The notes under the pieces were generated by a model. The model had not been told where the DNA came from. It searched no databases and saw nothing but the letters and a program-made list of their open reading frames with translations. The position numbers were made by a program, and so were the translations under genes. A DNA stretch of 61,574 nucleotides from JBBTCJ01 sp038043285 (GTDB taxonomy: Bacteria; Planctomycetota; Phycisphaerae; UBA1845): positions 1 to 61,574 of the forward strand of contig JBBTCJ010000027.1 of NCBI GenBank assembly GCA_038043285.1, in the 5' to 3' direction. How positions within the stretch are numbered: the stretch's first letter is position 1; each line of letters starts with the position of its first letter. Shown here piece after piece: positions 25,980-35,693 of this stretch.

Positions 25980-28598
25980 ATGGCACGAACGCACCGGCGG
26001 AAGCGAACGGCACGCAATCCCAGATCACGCGGCAGGCGTCCCATCAAACCCGCGCTGAGGAAGAAGAAAGGCCCGCACCGTAAACGTCGGCCCAAAGCGC
26101 AGATTACGGCTCCGATTGGAGTTCCACCGCTTTCGGCGTCGGCGCTCCGCTGGCGGTGCGATCCCCAAAGCCTCGCCTTCCAGTCCACGGCCGAGGTCGA
26201 GCCGATCGTAGGCGTGATCGGGCAGGACCAGGCTGTTGACGCCTTGCGCTTCGGATTGGAGACCAACGCGCCGGGGCAGCACGTCTTCGTGCGGGGCATC
26301 ACCGGCACGGGGCGCATGACCCTGATTCGACGGCTGCTTGGTGAGGTTCGTCTTTCGTGTCCCGAGACGCGCGATCGGTGTTACGTTCACAACTTCTCTC
26401 AGCCCGATCGGCCGCGGTTGCTGACCCTCCCGCGGGGGCGCGGTCGGGGGCTGGCGCAGCGCGTGGACGAACTGGCGGACTTTATCCGCGACGACCTCAA
26501 GGGCGCGCTGGGAGCGGAGGCAATCGTCGCCAAACGCCGCGGGCTGGAGGAACAGACTCAACGCCAGGTCCAGGCGATCGTCGAGCCGTTCGAAAAACTG
26601 CTCGAAGACGCCGGGCTGGCGCTGGTGAGTTTCCAAGTGGGGTCGATCGTGCAATCCGCGATCGTCCCGCGGTTCGACGGAAAACCGGTCTCCGAGGACG
26701 AGTTCGAGCAGCTTCGTTCGACCGGACGAATCACCAAGGAAGAGTTTTCTCGGATCAGGGACACCATAGAACGGTATCAGTCGCGTCTGATCGAAATCAC
26801 GGCGAAGGTGAACGAAGTTCGGGCGACCCTTTCCAATGAAGCCGGTGGACTCTGGCGGGAAGAGGCCTCCAGCATCTTGAGGCGGCTGACCGAGCCGATC
26901 GCGCGAGACCACGACGGTCCGGAGGTCAAGAGTTTCCTTGACGACATCGTGAGCGACGTGGTCCACCGCCGTCGCCGCGCGCTCGAGAAGGAAGCCGATT
27001 TCACGCGCCTCTATCGGGTCAACGTCATTCTGGGCCACGAATCGGGAGATTCGTGTTCGATCGTCGTGGAAACCACGCCCACTCTGGCGAACCTGCTGGG
27101 AACCATCGACCACACCATGATGCGCGGGGAGGCTGCCTTCACCGATCACCTGCTGGTGCGTAGCGGATCGCTTCTTCGCGCCGACGGCGGATACCTGATT
27201 GTCGAAGCCCGCGACCTGCTTCGTGAACCGGGCGCCTGGCGGGTGCTGGTGCGGACCCTGCGGACGGGGCTGCTGCAAGTTGTTCCTGCGGAGGCGATCG
27301 TTCCCTGGTGGGGACCGGCGCTGAAGCCGGAACCCATCGACGTCAACGTCAAGGTCGTGCTGCTGGGCGACTCGGAAATCTACTATCTGCTCGACGAGTA
27401 CGACCCGGATTTTCCCGACCTGTTCAAGGTGCTCGCCGATTTCGATGCCTTTGTCGCCCGCGACGAACGGGGGATCAATGATTACGCCAGGGTGCTCGCG
27501 CGAATTGGATCGGAGGAACGGCTTCCTCCATTCGACCGCACGGCGGTTGCGGCCTTGGTGGAACATGGCGCGAGAATCGCGGCCAGGCCGGGCATGCTCA
27601 CCACGCGGTTCGGAAGGCTCGCCGACATTGCACGCGAGGCCGCGTTCGTGGCCGCCAAGGTCGGTGCGACGCAGGTCGGCGCGGGCGACGTCCGCCAGGC
27701 GGTCGCCCGCACGAAACAGCGTGCCGAACTTCCCTCGCGGCGCTTTCGCGAACTGGTCGCCAGCGGCACGATCCGGGTGGCCACCCGAGGCGCCGAGGTT
27801 GGGCAGGTGAACGGATTGGCCGTGCTGCAGGCGGGTCCGCTGACATACGGATTCCCCGCGCGAATCACGGCCACCATCGGCGCCGGGTCCGCCGGCGTCA
27901 TCAACATCGAGCGCGAGGCCGACCTCAGCGGTGCGATTCATACCAAAGGTTTTTATATTCTGGGCGGATTGCTGCGCTATCTCCTGCGGACCCTGCATCC
28001 GCTGGCGTTCGACGCGTCCGTCGCGTTTGAGCAGAGCTACGGCGGAATCGACGGCGATTCGGCTTCGGGGGCTGAGATCTGTTGTCTTTTGAGCGCGCTC
28101 ACCGACGTACCGCTGCGGCAAGACTTGGCCATGACCGGCGCGATCGACCAGGTGGGCCATATCCTCGCCATCGGCGCGGTAAACGAGAAGATCGAAGGCT
28201 TTTACGACGCTTGTGCGGATTCGGGGCTGACGGGGACGCAGGGGGTCATCATTCCGCGCTCCAACGCCGGTGATCTCATGCTTCGTGAGGACGTGGTGGC
28301 TTCGTGTGCCTCGGGAAGGTTCCAGGTCTGCGCCGTGGACACGGTCCACGAGGCGTTGGAATGTTTGACGGGAATGCCTGCGGGCCGGCGACAGCCCAAC
28401 GGATCCTATCCGCCGGGGACGGTCCTCGCTCTCGCCTTGGACAAGGCCTTTGAGTATTGGCTGAAAGCGTCGCAGCGTGGAGATCTCCTCGCCCCACCGC
28501 CACCCGAGGAAACGGCCGAGCGACCAGCCGGCCGCCGCCGTCGTAACCTGCGCGGCCAAGCCGGCACCGCGCACGCTCGAAAACCACGGAGCGCGTGA
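25980..28598 (+). CDS. LonB-like ATP-dependent protease family protein
   Basis: 872 residues. The N-terminal ~45 residues are extremely Arg/Lys-rich. The AAA region has a P-loop GITGTGRMT in which the usual Lys is Arg (R112), and a probable Walker B region is near VKVVLLGDSEIYYLL. A helical insertion (about residues 165-350) follows the P-loop as in YcbZ/LonB-type proteins. The C-terminal Lon peptidase domain is complete: nucleophile S694 in GDSASGAE and K737 in NEKIEGFYDAC. The start ATG has GGAGG 5 nt upstream. Function: probably proteolysis of damaged or regulatory proteins. The substituted P-loop occurs in this AAA subfamily, so ATPase activity is uncertain. Confidence 0.88.
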   Translation: MARTHRRKRTARNPRSRGRRPIKPALRKKKGPHRKRRPKAQITAPIGVPPLSASALRWRCDPQSLAFQSTAEVEPIVGVIGQDQAVDALRFGLETNAPGQHVFVRGITGTGRMTLIRRLLGEVRLSCPETRDRCYVHNFSQPDRPRLLTLPRGRGRGLAQRVDELADFIRDDLKGALGAEAIVAKRRGLEEQTQRQVQAIVEPFEKLLEDAGLALVSFQVGSIVQSAIVPRFDGKPVSEDEFEQLRSTGRITKEEFSRIRDTIERYQSRLIEITAKVNEVRATLSNEAGGLWREEASSILRRLTEPIARDHDGPEVKSFLDDIVSDVVHRRRRALEKEADFTRLYRVNVILGHESGDSCSIVVETTPTLANLLGTIDHTMMRGEAAFTDHLLVRSGSLLRADGGYLIVEARDLLREPGAWRVLVRTLRTGLLQVVPAEAIVPWWGPALKPEPIDVNVKVVLLGDSEIYYLLDEYDPDFPDLFKVLADFDAFVARDERGINDYARVLARIGSEERLPPFDRTAVAALVEHGARIAARPGMLTTRFGRLADIAREAAFVAAKVGATQVGAGDVRQAVARTKQRAELPSRRFRELVASGTIRVATRGAEVGQVNGLAVLQAGPLTYGFPARITATIGAGSAGVINIEREADLSGAIHTKGFYILGGLLRYLLRTLHPLAFDASVAFEQSYGGIDGDSASGAEICCLLSALTDVPLRQDLAMTGAIDQVGHILAIGAVNEKIEGFYDACADSGLTGTQGVIIPRSNAGDLMLREDVVASCASGRFQVCAVDTVHEALECLTGMPAGRRQPNGSYPPGTVLALALDKAFEYWLKASQRGDLLAPPPPEETAERPAGRRRRNLRGQAGTAHARKPRSA

Positions 28599-28824
28599 CT
28601 GCACCCACGTCGGCGCGTCGACCCAATAGCCGCCTCGCAGGCTTGTCGCACCGCGCGCCATCCCGCCGGGTTCAGTGGGACTTTCCGTAGCCCGCGAACA
28701 AATCGGTGCATCGGCTCCCAATCTCAGGAAAGTCGTCCCGTACTTAAGAATGACGCGGCGACCGCATCCAAGTCGCGTTGGTCGCAAACTCGCTCGGTGA
28801 ACAGAAAAATCCGGAGCCTGATGA

Positions 28825-28853
28825 TTGCATCGCTCGCTGAATTGAGATATATT
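28825..28853 (+). promoter_or_regulatory. Promoter of the giant secreted protein gene
   Basis: -35 TTGCAT (28825-28830), 17-nt spacer, -10 TATATT (28848-28853), an AT-rich island in GC-rich sequence. The start site would be near 28860. Confidence 0.55.
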
Positions 28854-29224
28854 GCTGCCGAGGTTGGGGGTAGCGCTGTTCCACGGGACATCGGCTGATC
28901 GTTCATCTCCTCCCGCCGATGCGACGCGAACTGTGGTGAATGGGCCGGCGACGAGCATCAACGTCGCCGTGAGCGCGCGGACTGACACGACGGCAATTCT
29001 GCTTCGCGGCAATCGCACTCACGGACAAGAGGACGTGCGCGGCTTTGCTTCCGCCTGCGCGTGGAGGGGAGGCAGACTCCTCCGATGAGAGTTTCACCGC
29101 CGACGCGACTGAGTCTTCTCTCGACGGGAATCGGGCTTAACCCCGGCGATGTGTTCCCGTCCATAGTGCCGCAACGAGTCTCAAGCACCTCGCGCCGACC
29201 CGCAAGAAATCCCGCCACCAACAA

Positions 29225-29251
29225 ACCGCTCCCTTCTCTAGGTGGAGCGGT
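29225..29251 (+). promoter_or_regulatory. Hairpin in the leader of the giant secreted protein
   Basis: ACCGCTCC (29225-29232) and GGAGCGGT (29244-29251) form a perfect 8-bp stem around an 11-nt loop, 53 nt before the start codon. No T-run follows. It may stabilise or regulate the mRNA; function unknown. Confidence 0.4.
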
Positions 29252-29304
29252 GGACGATCCGGATAGGGCACATCTGCAGCATCAAGTTGTGGGAGGAATT
29301 CGTC

Positions 29305-32300
29305 ATGAGCAGTCAAACGATACCAGTTCCTGGGCAGCAATCGTGGCGTAGGTGGATGCGTTGGGTGGCAGTCGTCACCGTTGTGACGGTGCCGTTGATG
29401 TATGCTGGGGCCGGCGCCGCCGGAAAGCGGGACGTTGCGTCTTCACCCCCGGCCGAACCGGAGGTCATCATCAGCGACGTCCGCACCGTAGCGGTTCTCG
29501 ACGATGAGCTGGCGCGTTCGCGCGACCGTGTCGATGGCCTCGGGAGCGGGGAGTCGGCGGCGGCGCCGATCCAAAGCCCGGAGGCCTGTTGTTTGGGCGA
29601 CGGGCGTTGCGTGGACACGCCGGTCGGGAGCTGCGCGGCCCAGCAAGGCGACCCCCAGGGCCCGGGCACAAATTGCCTTGGGACGCCGGTCGCATGCAGC
29701 GCGCACAAGTGGGCTCAGCCGCCCGTTCCCGGAGCGACCGGGAATGTGTTTTATGGTTGGGATCAGCATTCCGTGTGGGATTACAAACTGGAGGGCCCTT
29801 CCAGCATAGTGGCGGACGACTGGGTCTGCGATTCCACGGCGCCGGTAAGCGACATTCACTGGTGGGGTTCCTACGTCGGATGGAAAGGGCAGCTGCCGCC
29901 CGGAAGCCTGCAGCAGCCGCCGGTGGACCATTTCCACATTCTGTTCTGGGATGACGTTCCGGCGGGCACGGATCAGGCGTTTAGCCACCCTGGGAAGGTG
30001 CTCTGGGAGATCGTGCGTACGGTCCCGGGCACGAATGAGACATTCGTCGGTTGGGATATCAACCCGGCGACCGGGCAGTTCGAATCGACGTTCCGCTACG
30101 ACCTCGACTTGAACCCGGCCGAATGGTTTTACCAGGCGCCAAGCCCGGCTCCCGCCGTGTACTGGGTGACGATTGCGGCCTGCTATGAACCGAATCCCAT
30201 CGGTGGACCGTTCCCCTGGGGATGGAAGACCCGGCCTCGCGATCCAACCTCTCGCGCGCCGGATGCGGCGGTCAATATCTTCGAACCCTGGTGGGCAGTC
30301 CCCGGCTCGACGTACGTTCGCGGCGAGCCAATCTGCTGGCCGGGGCCGTCGCCGTGTCCGGTGGACAGTCAGTGGGACATGGCGTTCGAGCTTACGTCCA
30401 AAATGCCCCTCGGTGTATTCAAATGGTTGCAGCGCCCGGATACCGCCACGGCGGGAATGGACGTCCACGCAACCACGCCCTATGTCTTGGCGGACGATTT
30501 TCCGTGCACCATCACCAGTGACATTTCGCAGGTGACGATCTGGGGATCGTTCTATCGCGACGTATTCCCAGGTTCGCCCGGCGATCCGGGAACGGGCCCG
30601 GGTAATCTCTGGTTTCGCCTGAGCTTCCACAACGACGTGCCCGCCGGGCAGAACCCGGATCCATCCGTCACTTGGAGCACGCCGGGAATCCTGTTGTGGA
30701 CCCGTACTTTTGCTCCGGGAGAGTTCATCGTCGGACCCTGTGGGACGGACCTGCTCGAAGGGTGGTTCGAGCCGCCGGGGTTCTATGATCCGTTCGGGGA
30801 CACGATGTGCTTTGCCTATACGTTCCTGTTGAACCCGCTGGAGTTTGTGCAGCGAGGCACGCCGGATGCGCAGCAGATCTACTGGCTGGACGTTGAGGCT
30901 TTTCCTCCCACGGCCGGATCGTTCTTCGGGTGGAAGACATCGGTGGATCACTGGAACGACGACGGCGTGTGGAACGTTTTCGGGATGCCGCCTCCCGGTC
31001 CATGGCAGGAGCTGAGAAATCCGCCCGGGCATCCGAGCGCGGGTCAGTCCATGGACCTTGCGTTCGAGCTTGCGGGTACGGTATACGAGGAAACCCTGAA
31101 ATGGTCTCAACCGCCGGCTGCCTATGACCAGTGCTTCCGCGGCTGGAATGAGTTTTCGGTTTACGGCGGGCAATGGATTGTGGCGGACGATTGGCCCTGT
31201 GAAACCAATCGTCCGATTACCGATATTCATTGGTGGGGATCCTATCTCGGCTGGGATCGCGACCTCCCGCCGGTGGATGGACCGGATGGTTTCCATATCG
31301 GAATCTGGACCGATGTCCCGTTTATGCCTCCAGGGTTCAGCCATCCCGGCGAGATGCTCCGGGAGTGGTTCGTTTCGCGGTTCATGTTGAACGAGCGGGC
31401 GGTTGGATGCGACGCCTTTGAAGCGGCCATCGCGCCGGAGACGTGTTTCAAGTACGATTGGTCGCCCGACGTGGTGCTGTTTGAGCAGCCGGACGCAACG
31501 TGCAGCGTGTACTGGGTCAGCATCGCCGCCCACTACCCGAACTTCTGCGCGTGCCATGGCGATCTCGACGGCGACGGGATTGTGGATGCGAGGGACTTGG
31601 CGATTCTAACCTCCTGTTTTGCGCTGCCTCCGACGGGAGTCTGCGAGCGAGCGGACATCAATTGTGACGGAAGCATCGGTGCGGCTGACTTGGACGCCTT
31701 CAATTGCCTGTTCGGGGGCGGTTTGCCGGAGCAGTGCTGTCCGGGGACCACTCCGATCCTCCCCGCAAACCCATGGGGATGGAAGACTCGTGAACACATT
31801 TACATGGATGACGCCGTGCGGATGTTTGCACCGACAAGGCCGGGCGTCGGATCGTACTTTGAAATGGGCGAGGCAATTCAGTCTCCGGCAGGTGTCTCCT
31901 GGGACATGGCGTTTGTGCTGACCAGCCCCGTGCTGAACGAGGGATGCTGCTTCCTGATGGCCGTCGAACCGGTCTGTCAGGATCTCCCACCCACCCAATG
32001 CCAGGGGATGGCCGGTATTCCTCAGGGACCGGGGACGGTTTGCTCGGCTCCTGCGAACTGGGAGGCATGTTGCACGCCGGACGGAACGTGCAGGGTGATC
32101 GACCCGTTGTGCTGCAACGATCTCGGTGGGACAGCGCTGGGACCGGGAAGCGTCTGTGGTGGGGAGCTTAACGCATGTTGTCTTACAGACGGAACCTGCG
32201 TGATGGCCGACCCGACCTGCTGCCCGTTGCTGGGCGGAATTGCTCAGGGACCGTTTAGCGAGTGTACCGCGGCGGAAGCGTGTTGCATGAACGACGGATC

Positions 32301-34728
32301 ATGCCGCGACCTCGACCCGCTATGTTGTCGCGAACTGGGCGGCGTTCCTCAGGGAGTAGGCACCGGATGCGTCGACACGCTGAAGGCTTGCTGCCTGCAA
32401 GACGGGAGCGGCAACTGCAAGGACGTCGACCCGGTCTGCTGTGACGACATCGGCGGAACCCCTTCGCCGATTGGAGCGCCGCTGTGCCTCGGCGATCAAA
32501 ACGGAACCGGCGTCGACGATGCCTGTGAGGTTTTGGCTCAGGCGTGTTGCCTGCCCGAGGGGCGTTGTGTCGAGGTCGAGTACGCCAAGTGTGTTGCACT
32601 CGGCGGCGATCCGCAGGGCCCGAACACAATCTGCGACATGCGTATCTGCAATCCGCTGAAGTGGGCGCAGCCTCCGACCTACGGACCGACGATCTCTCCA
32701 TCGCAGCAATGCTTCTGGGGGTGGGACCAGCTTTCTCATTACCAGTGCTGCGAAATTGTGGCTGACGATTGGGCCTGCGACAGCAACCAGCCGGTGACCG
32801 ACGTTCATTGGTGGGGTTCGTATTGGAACTGGACGACACGCGAGGCTCCGCCGCCGACGCCGGACTTCCCGCAGCTCTTCCACATCGGAATCTGGAAGGA
32901 CGTTCCGGCCGGCCTGGACAGACCGTTCAGTCATCCAGGGACCATGATCTGGCAGGCGCTTGTGCCCCGGGCGGCGACCAACGAGCGGTGGGTCGGGTGC
33001 GACGAGTATCCGGGTATGCCGCCCGACGCGTGCTTCCGATATGACTTCCAGATTCCAGAGTCCGAGTGGTTCTATCAGACGCCCTCGACCGATCCGACGA
33101 TTTACTGGATCAGTATCGCGGCCTGGTATATGCCCGGTCCCCCGCAAATCTTCCCCTGGGGATGGAAGACGCGGGAGCATTTCTTCAACGACGACGCCGT
33201 CGTAATCCTCGACCCGAACATGCCCGTGCCGGGGATGGAGTTCCGCGACGGGCGTCCGTTGGAAACGCCGGATGGAGTCTCGTGGGACATGGCCTTTGTG
33301 CTGACCACGCAGACGCCGGGACGGACGAAGTGGGAACAGTGGCCGAAGCCGACCCTTCCCGGTCTGCATGCGCACGACGGCATCGTGCTGGCCGACAATT
33401 GGGAATGCACGGGCGGAAAGATCACCGACTTCCACTGGTGGGGCAACTACGAACTGGGCGACCAGGGCAATGAGGAGCGTGGGGCGGGAATCCTCTGTAT
33501 GAACCTCAGCCTGCACGCGAATCGTCCGGGCGGTCCGTGGTGTGTGCCGATGGATCCTCCTTTGTGGGGTGTCTGTGCGCTGTTCGATCCGCTGGGTGAG
33601 ACGTTCACCGGGATGATCAACAGCGAGGGAAGCAAGATCTACCGCTACGACTTTGAAATGACCCCAGCCCACAACCAGATCCCCGGCGAGATCTACTGGC
33701 TGAACATCGAGGCGATTCCGATGGATCCGCGAGAGCCGGCTTTGTGGCGTTGGCAGGAGGCGGCTCGAAACCCGGTTCCGCGGCTGTGTCCGGCGGCGCA
33801 GAAGGGAATGATTCCGGAATGGATGTCGATCACTTGGGCGGAGGATCCGCCGCTGTACACCGACCTGGCCTTCGCGGTGACTTCGACGCTGTACAAGCCC
33901 AGGCCTGATATGGACGGCGTCGACAAAAATCGCTACGTCTCCTTCGTTGTTCCGCCGGAAAACGCCGGGCAGCCCATGGCGATGCGGGTGGCGCTGACCT
34001 CGTTGCAGCGTCCCTATCCGCCGAATATTCCGCAATACCCGCCACAAGACTTCTCGGCGTATGAGGGACAGTATCGGTACGTCCAATTGGTTCGCAATGA
34101 ACTGGGCAATCCGGTGACGGATTGCCAGGACTCGATCGTGCAGCACACCTCGTTCAAGTGTGCCATGTTGGGATGCACGCCGGAGTATCGCGACTGGGCG
34201 GCGGAACTTGGCGGAGCGGTGCTGCACGTCACCGGGGCGGAAGTGGTGCCCAGCTCAGCCTACGACGTGACGCTGCTTGCAGCATCCTGCGCCGGAGTGG
34301 AGGCGACTTGCGGAATGACCTCGGCCCCGTTGACCATCAACACGGCCCGATGGGCGGACGTGGCTCCTGGGTATCAACCGATACCTCCTCCGCCTCCTCC
34401 TCCGCCGACACAACCCAATGTGCTCGACATCGCGGCCGAGGTGGACAAGGTGAAGGATCTGCCGACGGGAACTTACAGTAAACCCCAGATGCAGTTGCAG
34501 GCGAACGTGCCCAATCCGCGGGCGAACGTGAACGTGTTGGACATCGCCAACGCCGTGGATGCGGTGAAGAACAAGGCCTATCCGTTCTCGGGGCCGTGCG
34601 CGTGTCCGTCGGCTCAGCCGTGCAGTCCGGCGAACTTCTGCGGGACGCACGCCGATTGTGCGTCACCGCGGAAGTGCGTCGGCGGCGCTTGTGTCTTGCT
34701 TGACGCATGTGAACGTTGCGCGCCGTAA
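29305..34728 (+). CDS. Giant secreted multi-repeat protein with nested dockerin-like domain
   Basis: 1,807 residues; the ATG follows GGGAGG by 8-9 nt. An Arg/Trp-rich N terminus and one hydrophobic helix (WVAVVTVVTVPLMYAGAGAAG) form a signal peptide. Five copies of a ~220-residue module begin with K-W-x-Q-x-P near residues 135, 372, 598, 1118 and 1341 and share IVADDWxC, DIHWWGSY and PWGWKTR. Seven Cys-rich repeats of the type ACCxxDGxC...GGxxQGxxxxC lie near residues 93, 879, 920, 957, 992, 1028 and 1079. A dockerin-like pair (GDLDGDGIVDARDLAIL and ADINCDGSIGAADLDAF, about residues 752-800) interrupts module 3. A Pro-rich linker (IPPPPPPPPTQP) precedes a C-terminal NVLDIA-type duplication. 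I know no function; extracellular display or complex formation is inferred. Confidence 0.85.
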   Translation: MSSQTIPVPGQQSWRRWMRWVAVVTVVTVPLMYAGAGAAGKRDVASSPPAEPEVIISDVRTVAVLDDELARSRDRVDGLGSGESAAAPIQSPEACCLGDGRCVDTPVGSCAAQQGDPQGPGTNCLGTPVACSAHKWAQPPVPGATGNVFYGWDQHSVWDYKLEGPSSIVADDWVCDSTAPVSDIHWWGSYVGWKGQLPPGSLQQPPVDHFHILFWDDVPAGTDQAFSHPGKVLWEIVRTVPGTNETFVGWDINPATGQFESTFRYDLDLNPAEWFYQAPSPAPAVYWVTIAACYEPNPIGGPFPWGWKTRPRDPTSRAPDAAVNIFEPWWAVPGSTYVRGEPICWPGPSPCPVDSQWDMAFELTSKMPLGVFKWLQRPDTATAGMDVHATTPYVLADDFPCTITSDISQVTIWGSFYRDVFPGSPGDPGTGPGNLWFRLSFHNDVPAGQNPDPSVTWSTPGILLWTRTFAPGEFIVGPCGTDLLEGWFEPPGFYDPFGDTMCFAYTFLLNPLEFVQRGTPDAQQIYWLDVEAFPPTAGSFFGWKTSVDHWNDDGVWNVFGMPPPGPWQELRNPPGHPSAGQSMDLAFELAGTVYEETLKWSQPPAAYDQCFRGWNEFSVYGGQWIVADDWPCETNRPITDIHWWGSYLGWDRDLPPVDGPDGFHIGIWTDVPFMPPGFSHPGEMLREWFVSRFMLNERAVGCDAFEAAIAPETCFKYDWSPDVVLFEQPDATCSVYWVSIAAHYPNFCACHGDLDGDGIVDARDLAILTSCFALPPTGVCERADINCDGSIGAADLDAFNCLFGGGLPEQCCPGTTPILPANPWGWKTREHIYMDDAVRMFAPTRPGVGSYFEMGEAIQSPAGVSWDMAFVLTSPVLNEGCCFLMAVEPVCQDLPPTQCQGMAGIPQGPGTVCSAPANWEACCTPDGTCRVIDPLCCNDLGGTALGPGSVCGGELNACCLTDGTCVMADPTCCPLLGGIAQGPFSECTAAEACCMNDGSCRDLDPLCCRELGGVPQGVGTGCVDTLKACCLQDGSGNCKDVDPVCCDDIGGTPSPIGAPLCLGDQNGTGVDDACEVLAQACCLPEGRCVEVEYAKCVALGGDPQGPNTICDMRICNPLKWAQPPTYGPTISPSQQCFWGWDQLSHYQCCEIVADDWACDSNQPVTDVHWWGSYWNWTTREAPPPTPDFPQLFHIGIWKDVPAGLDRPFSHPGTMIWQALVPRAATNERWVGCDEYPGMPPDACFRYDFQIPESEWFYQTPSTDPTIYWISIAAWYMPGPPQIFPWGWKTREHFFNDDAVVILDPNMPVPGMEFRDGRPLETPDGVSWDMAFVLTTQTPGRTKWEQWPKPTLPGLHAHDGIVLADNWECTGGKITDFHWWGNYELGDQGNEERGAGILCMNLSLHANRPGGPWCVPMDPPLWGVCALFDPLGETFTGMINSEGSKIYRYDFEMTPAHNQIPGEIYWLNIEAIPMDPREPALWRWQEAARNPVPRLCPAAQKGMIPEWMSITWAEDPPLYTDLAFAVTSTLYKPRPDMDGVDKNRYVSFVVPPENAGQPMAMRVALTSLQRPYPPNIPQYPPQDFSAYEGQYRYVQLVRNELGNPVTDCQDSIVQHTSFKCAMLGCTPEYRDWAAELGGAVLHVTGAEVVPSSAYDVTLLAASCAGVEATCGMTSAPLTINTARWADVAPGYQPIPPPPPPPPTQPNVLDIAAEVDKVKDLPTGTYSKPQMQLQANVPNPRANVNVLDIANAVDAVKNKAYPFSGPCACPSAQPCSPANFCGTHADCASPRKCVGGACVLLDACERCAP

Positions 34729-34763
34729 AACGTTGGAACCCGCGAGGGAGATCGAGGCAGTAG

Positions 34764-34793
34764 GGGCAAGCGCCATGGACTCGGCGCTTGCCC
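34764..34793. terminator. Hairpin between the giant secreted protein and purU
   Basis: GGGCAAGCGCC (34764-34774) and GGCGCTTGCCC (34783-34793) form a perfect 11-bp stem around an 8-nt loop. It lies between two converging genes (stops at 34728 and 34836) and may end transcription from either side, although the following T-tract (TCTGTTG) is weak. Confidence 0.6.
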
Positions 34794-34835
34794 TCTGTTG
34801 CAAAGCGCGACGTGGAGGCGCGATCGCCGGGCCGG

Positions 34836-35693
34836 TCAGTCGAATACGACCGTCTTGTTGCGGTTGACGAGGATGCGGTCTTCGACGTGCTGCCGCACCG
34901 CGGTGGCCAATACGACGCGTTCGAGGTCGCGGCCCTTGCGGACCATGTCCTCGATGGTGTCGCGATGGTTCACCGGAATGGTTGACTGGGCGATGATGGG
35001 ACCGTCGTCGAGTTGGTCGGTCACGTAGTGACTGGTCGCGCCGATGATCTTTACGCCGCGCTCGAAGGCCTGATGATACGGCTTCCGTCCCGCGAACGCG
35101 GGGAGGAAGCTGTGGTGAATGTTGATGATCCGCTCCCGGAACCGGGCGACGAACGCCGGCGAAAGCACCTGCATGTAGCGGGCGAGCACGAGGGTGTCGA
35201 CGGCGCATTCGTCGAGCAGGCGGAGCATCGTCTGTTCCGCCGCCGACTTGCCCTCCGCCAAGGACGGCAGGTGATGGAACGGCAGATTGAAACTCTCGAC
35301 GTTGTTTCGCAGCACGTCGTGGTTGCTGATGACCAAGGGGATCGCGGCCCGAAGTTCACCGGTGCGCCATCGCCAGAGGATGTCGTTGAGGCAGTGATCC
35401 TCGCGGCTGACGAACAGCGCCACCCGTTTGACGTCGTCGGCCCAATGGACGCGCCAGCGCATGTTGAAACGATCCGCCACCGGCTGCCAGGCGCCGTGGA
35501 AGGACTGCTTCGCCAGTCCGAAGCCGTCGGGGTCGATCTCGATGCGCATGAAAAACTCGCCCGCGGCGGGGTCGGTGTGCTGGTCGGCGTCGAGAATGTT
35601 GCCGTCGTGAAGGGCGACGAAGTTGGCGACCGCCGCGATGATTCCGCGTGCGTCGGGACAGGTGATGAGCAGCTTGACGGTTCCCAAAGACAC
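34836..35693 (-). CDS. purU: Formyltetrahydrofolate deformylase
   Basis: 285 residues; E. coli PurU has 280. It hydrolyses 10-formyl-THF to formate and THF. The N-terminal ACT domain starts at VKLLITCPDARGIIAAVANF, and the C-terminal formyl-transferase-like domain has the catalytic triad N191 and H193 in NIHHSFLPAF and D230 in TDQLDDGPII. I chose the GTG at 35693-35691 because the conserved ACT domain begins immediately and an AGGA lies upstream; the frame extends further with no family similarity. A hydrolytic deformylase rather than PurN is supported by the ACT domain. Confidence 0.93.
   Translation of the reverse strand: MSLGTVKLLITCPDARGIIAAVANFVALHDGNILDADQHTDPAAGEFFMRIEIDPDGFGLAKQSFHGAWQPVADRFNMRWRVHWADDVKRVALFVSREDHCLNDILWRWRTGELRAAIPLVISNHDVLRNNVESFNLPFHHLPSLAEGKSAAEQTMLRLLDECAVDTLVLARYMQVLSPAFVARFRERIINIHHSFLPAFAGRKPYHQAFERGVKIIGATSHYVTDQLDDGPIIAQSTIPVNHRDTIEDMVRKGRDLERVVLATAVRQHVEDRILVNRNKTVVFD

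Larger units (their letters stand above)
28599..29304 (+). other. Intergenic region and long leader before the giant secreted protein
   Basis: About 700 bp with no convincing gene. It holds the promoter at 28825-28853 and therefore a predicted leader of about 445 nt, with a perfect hairpin at 29225-29251. Short frames exist but have no ribosome-binding sites or recognisable products. I do not recognise a known riboswitch. Confidence 0.6.

Noticed and set aside
26025..29018. 997-residue minus-strand frame opposite the LonB-like gene
   Set aside because: Long antisense frames are expected in GC-rich genes; the sense frame has the P-loop and Lon Ser-Lys pair.
29242..29304. Earlier in-frame start for the giant secreted protein
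   Set aside because: The ATG at 29305 has GGAGG at the right distance, and the signal peptide begins there.
31939..32640. Tandem DNA repeats in the giant gene as a CRISPR array
   Set aside because: They are in-frame protein repeats of 90-150 bp with diverged DNA, not short identical repeats with unique spacers.
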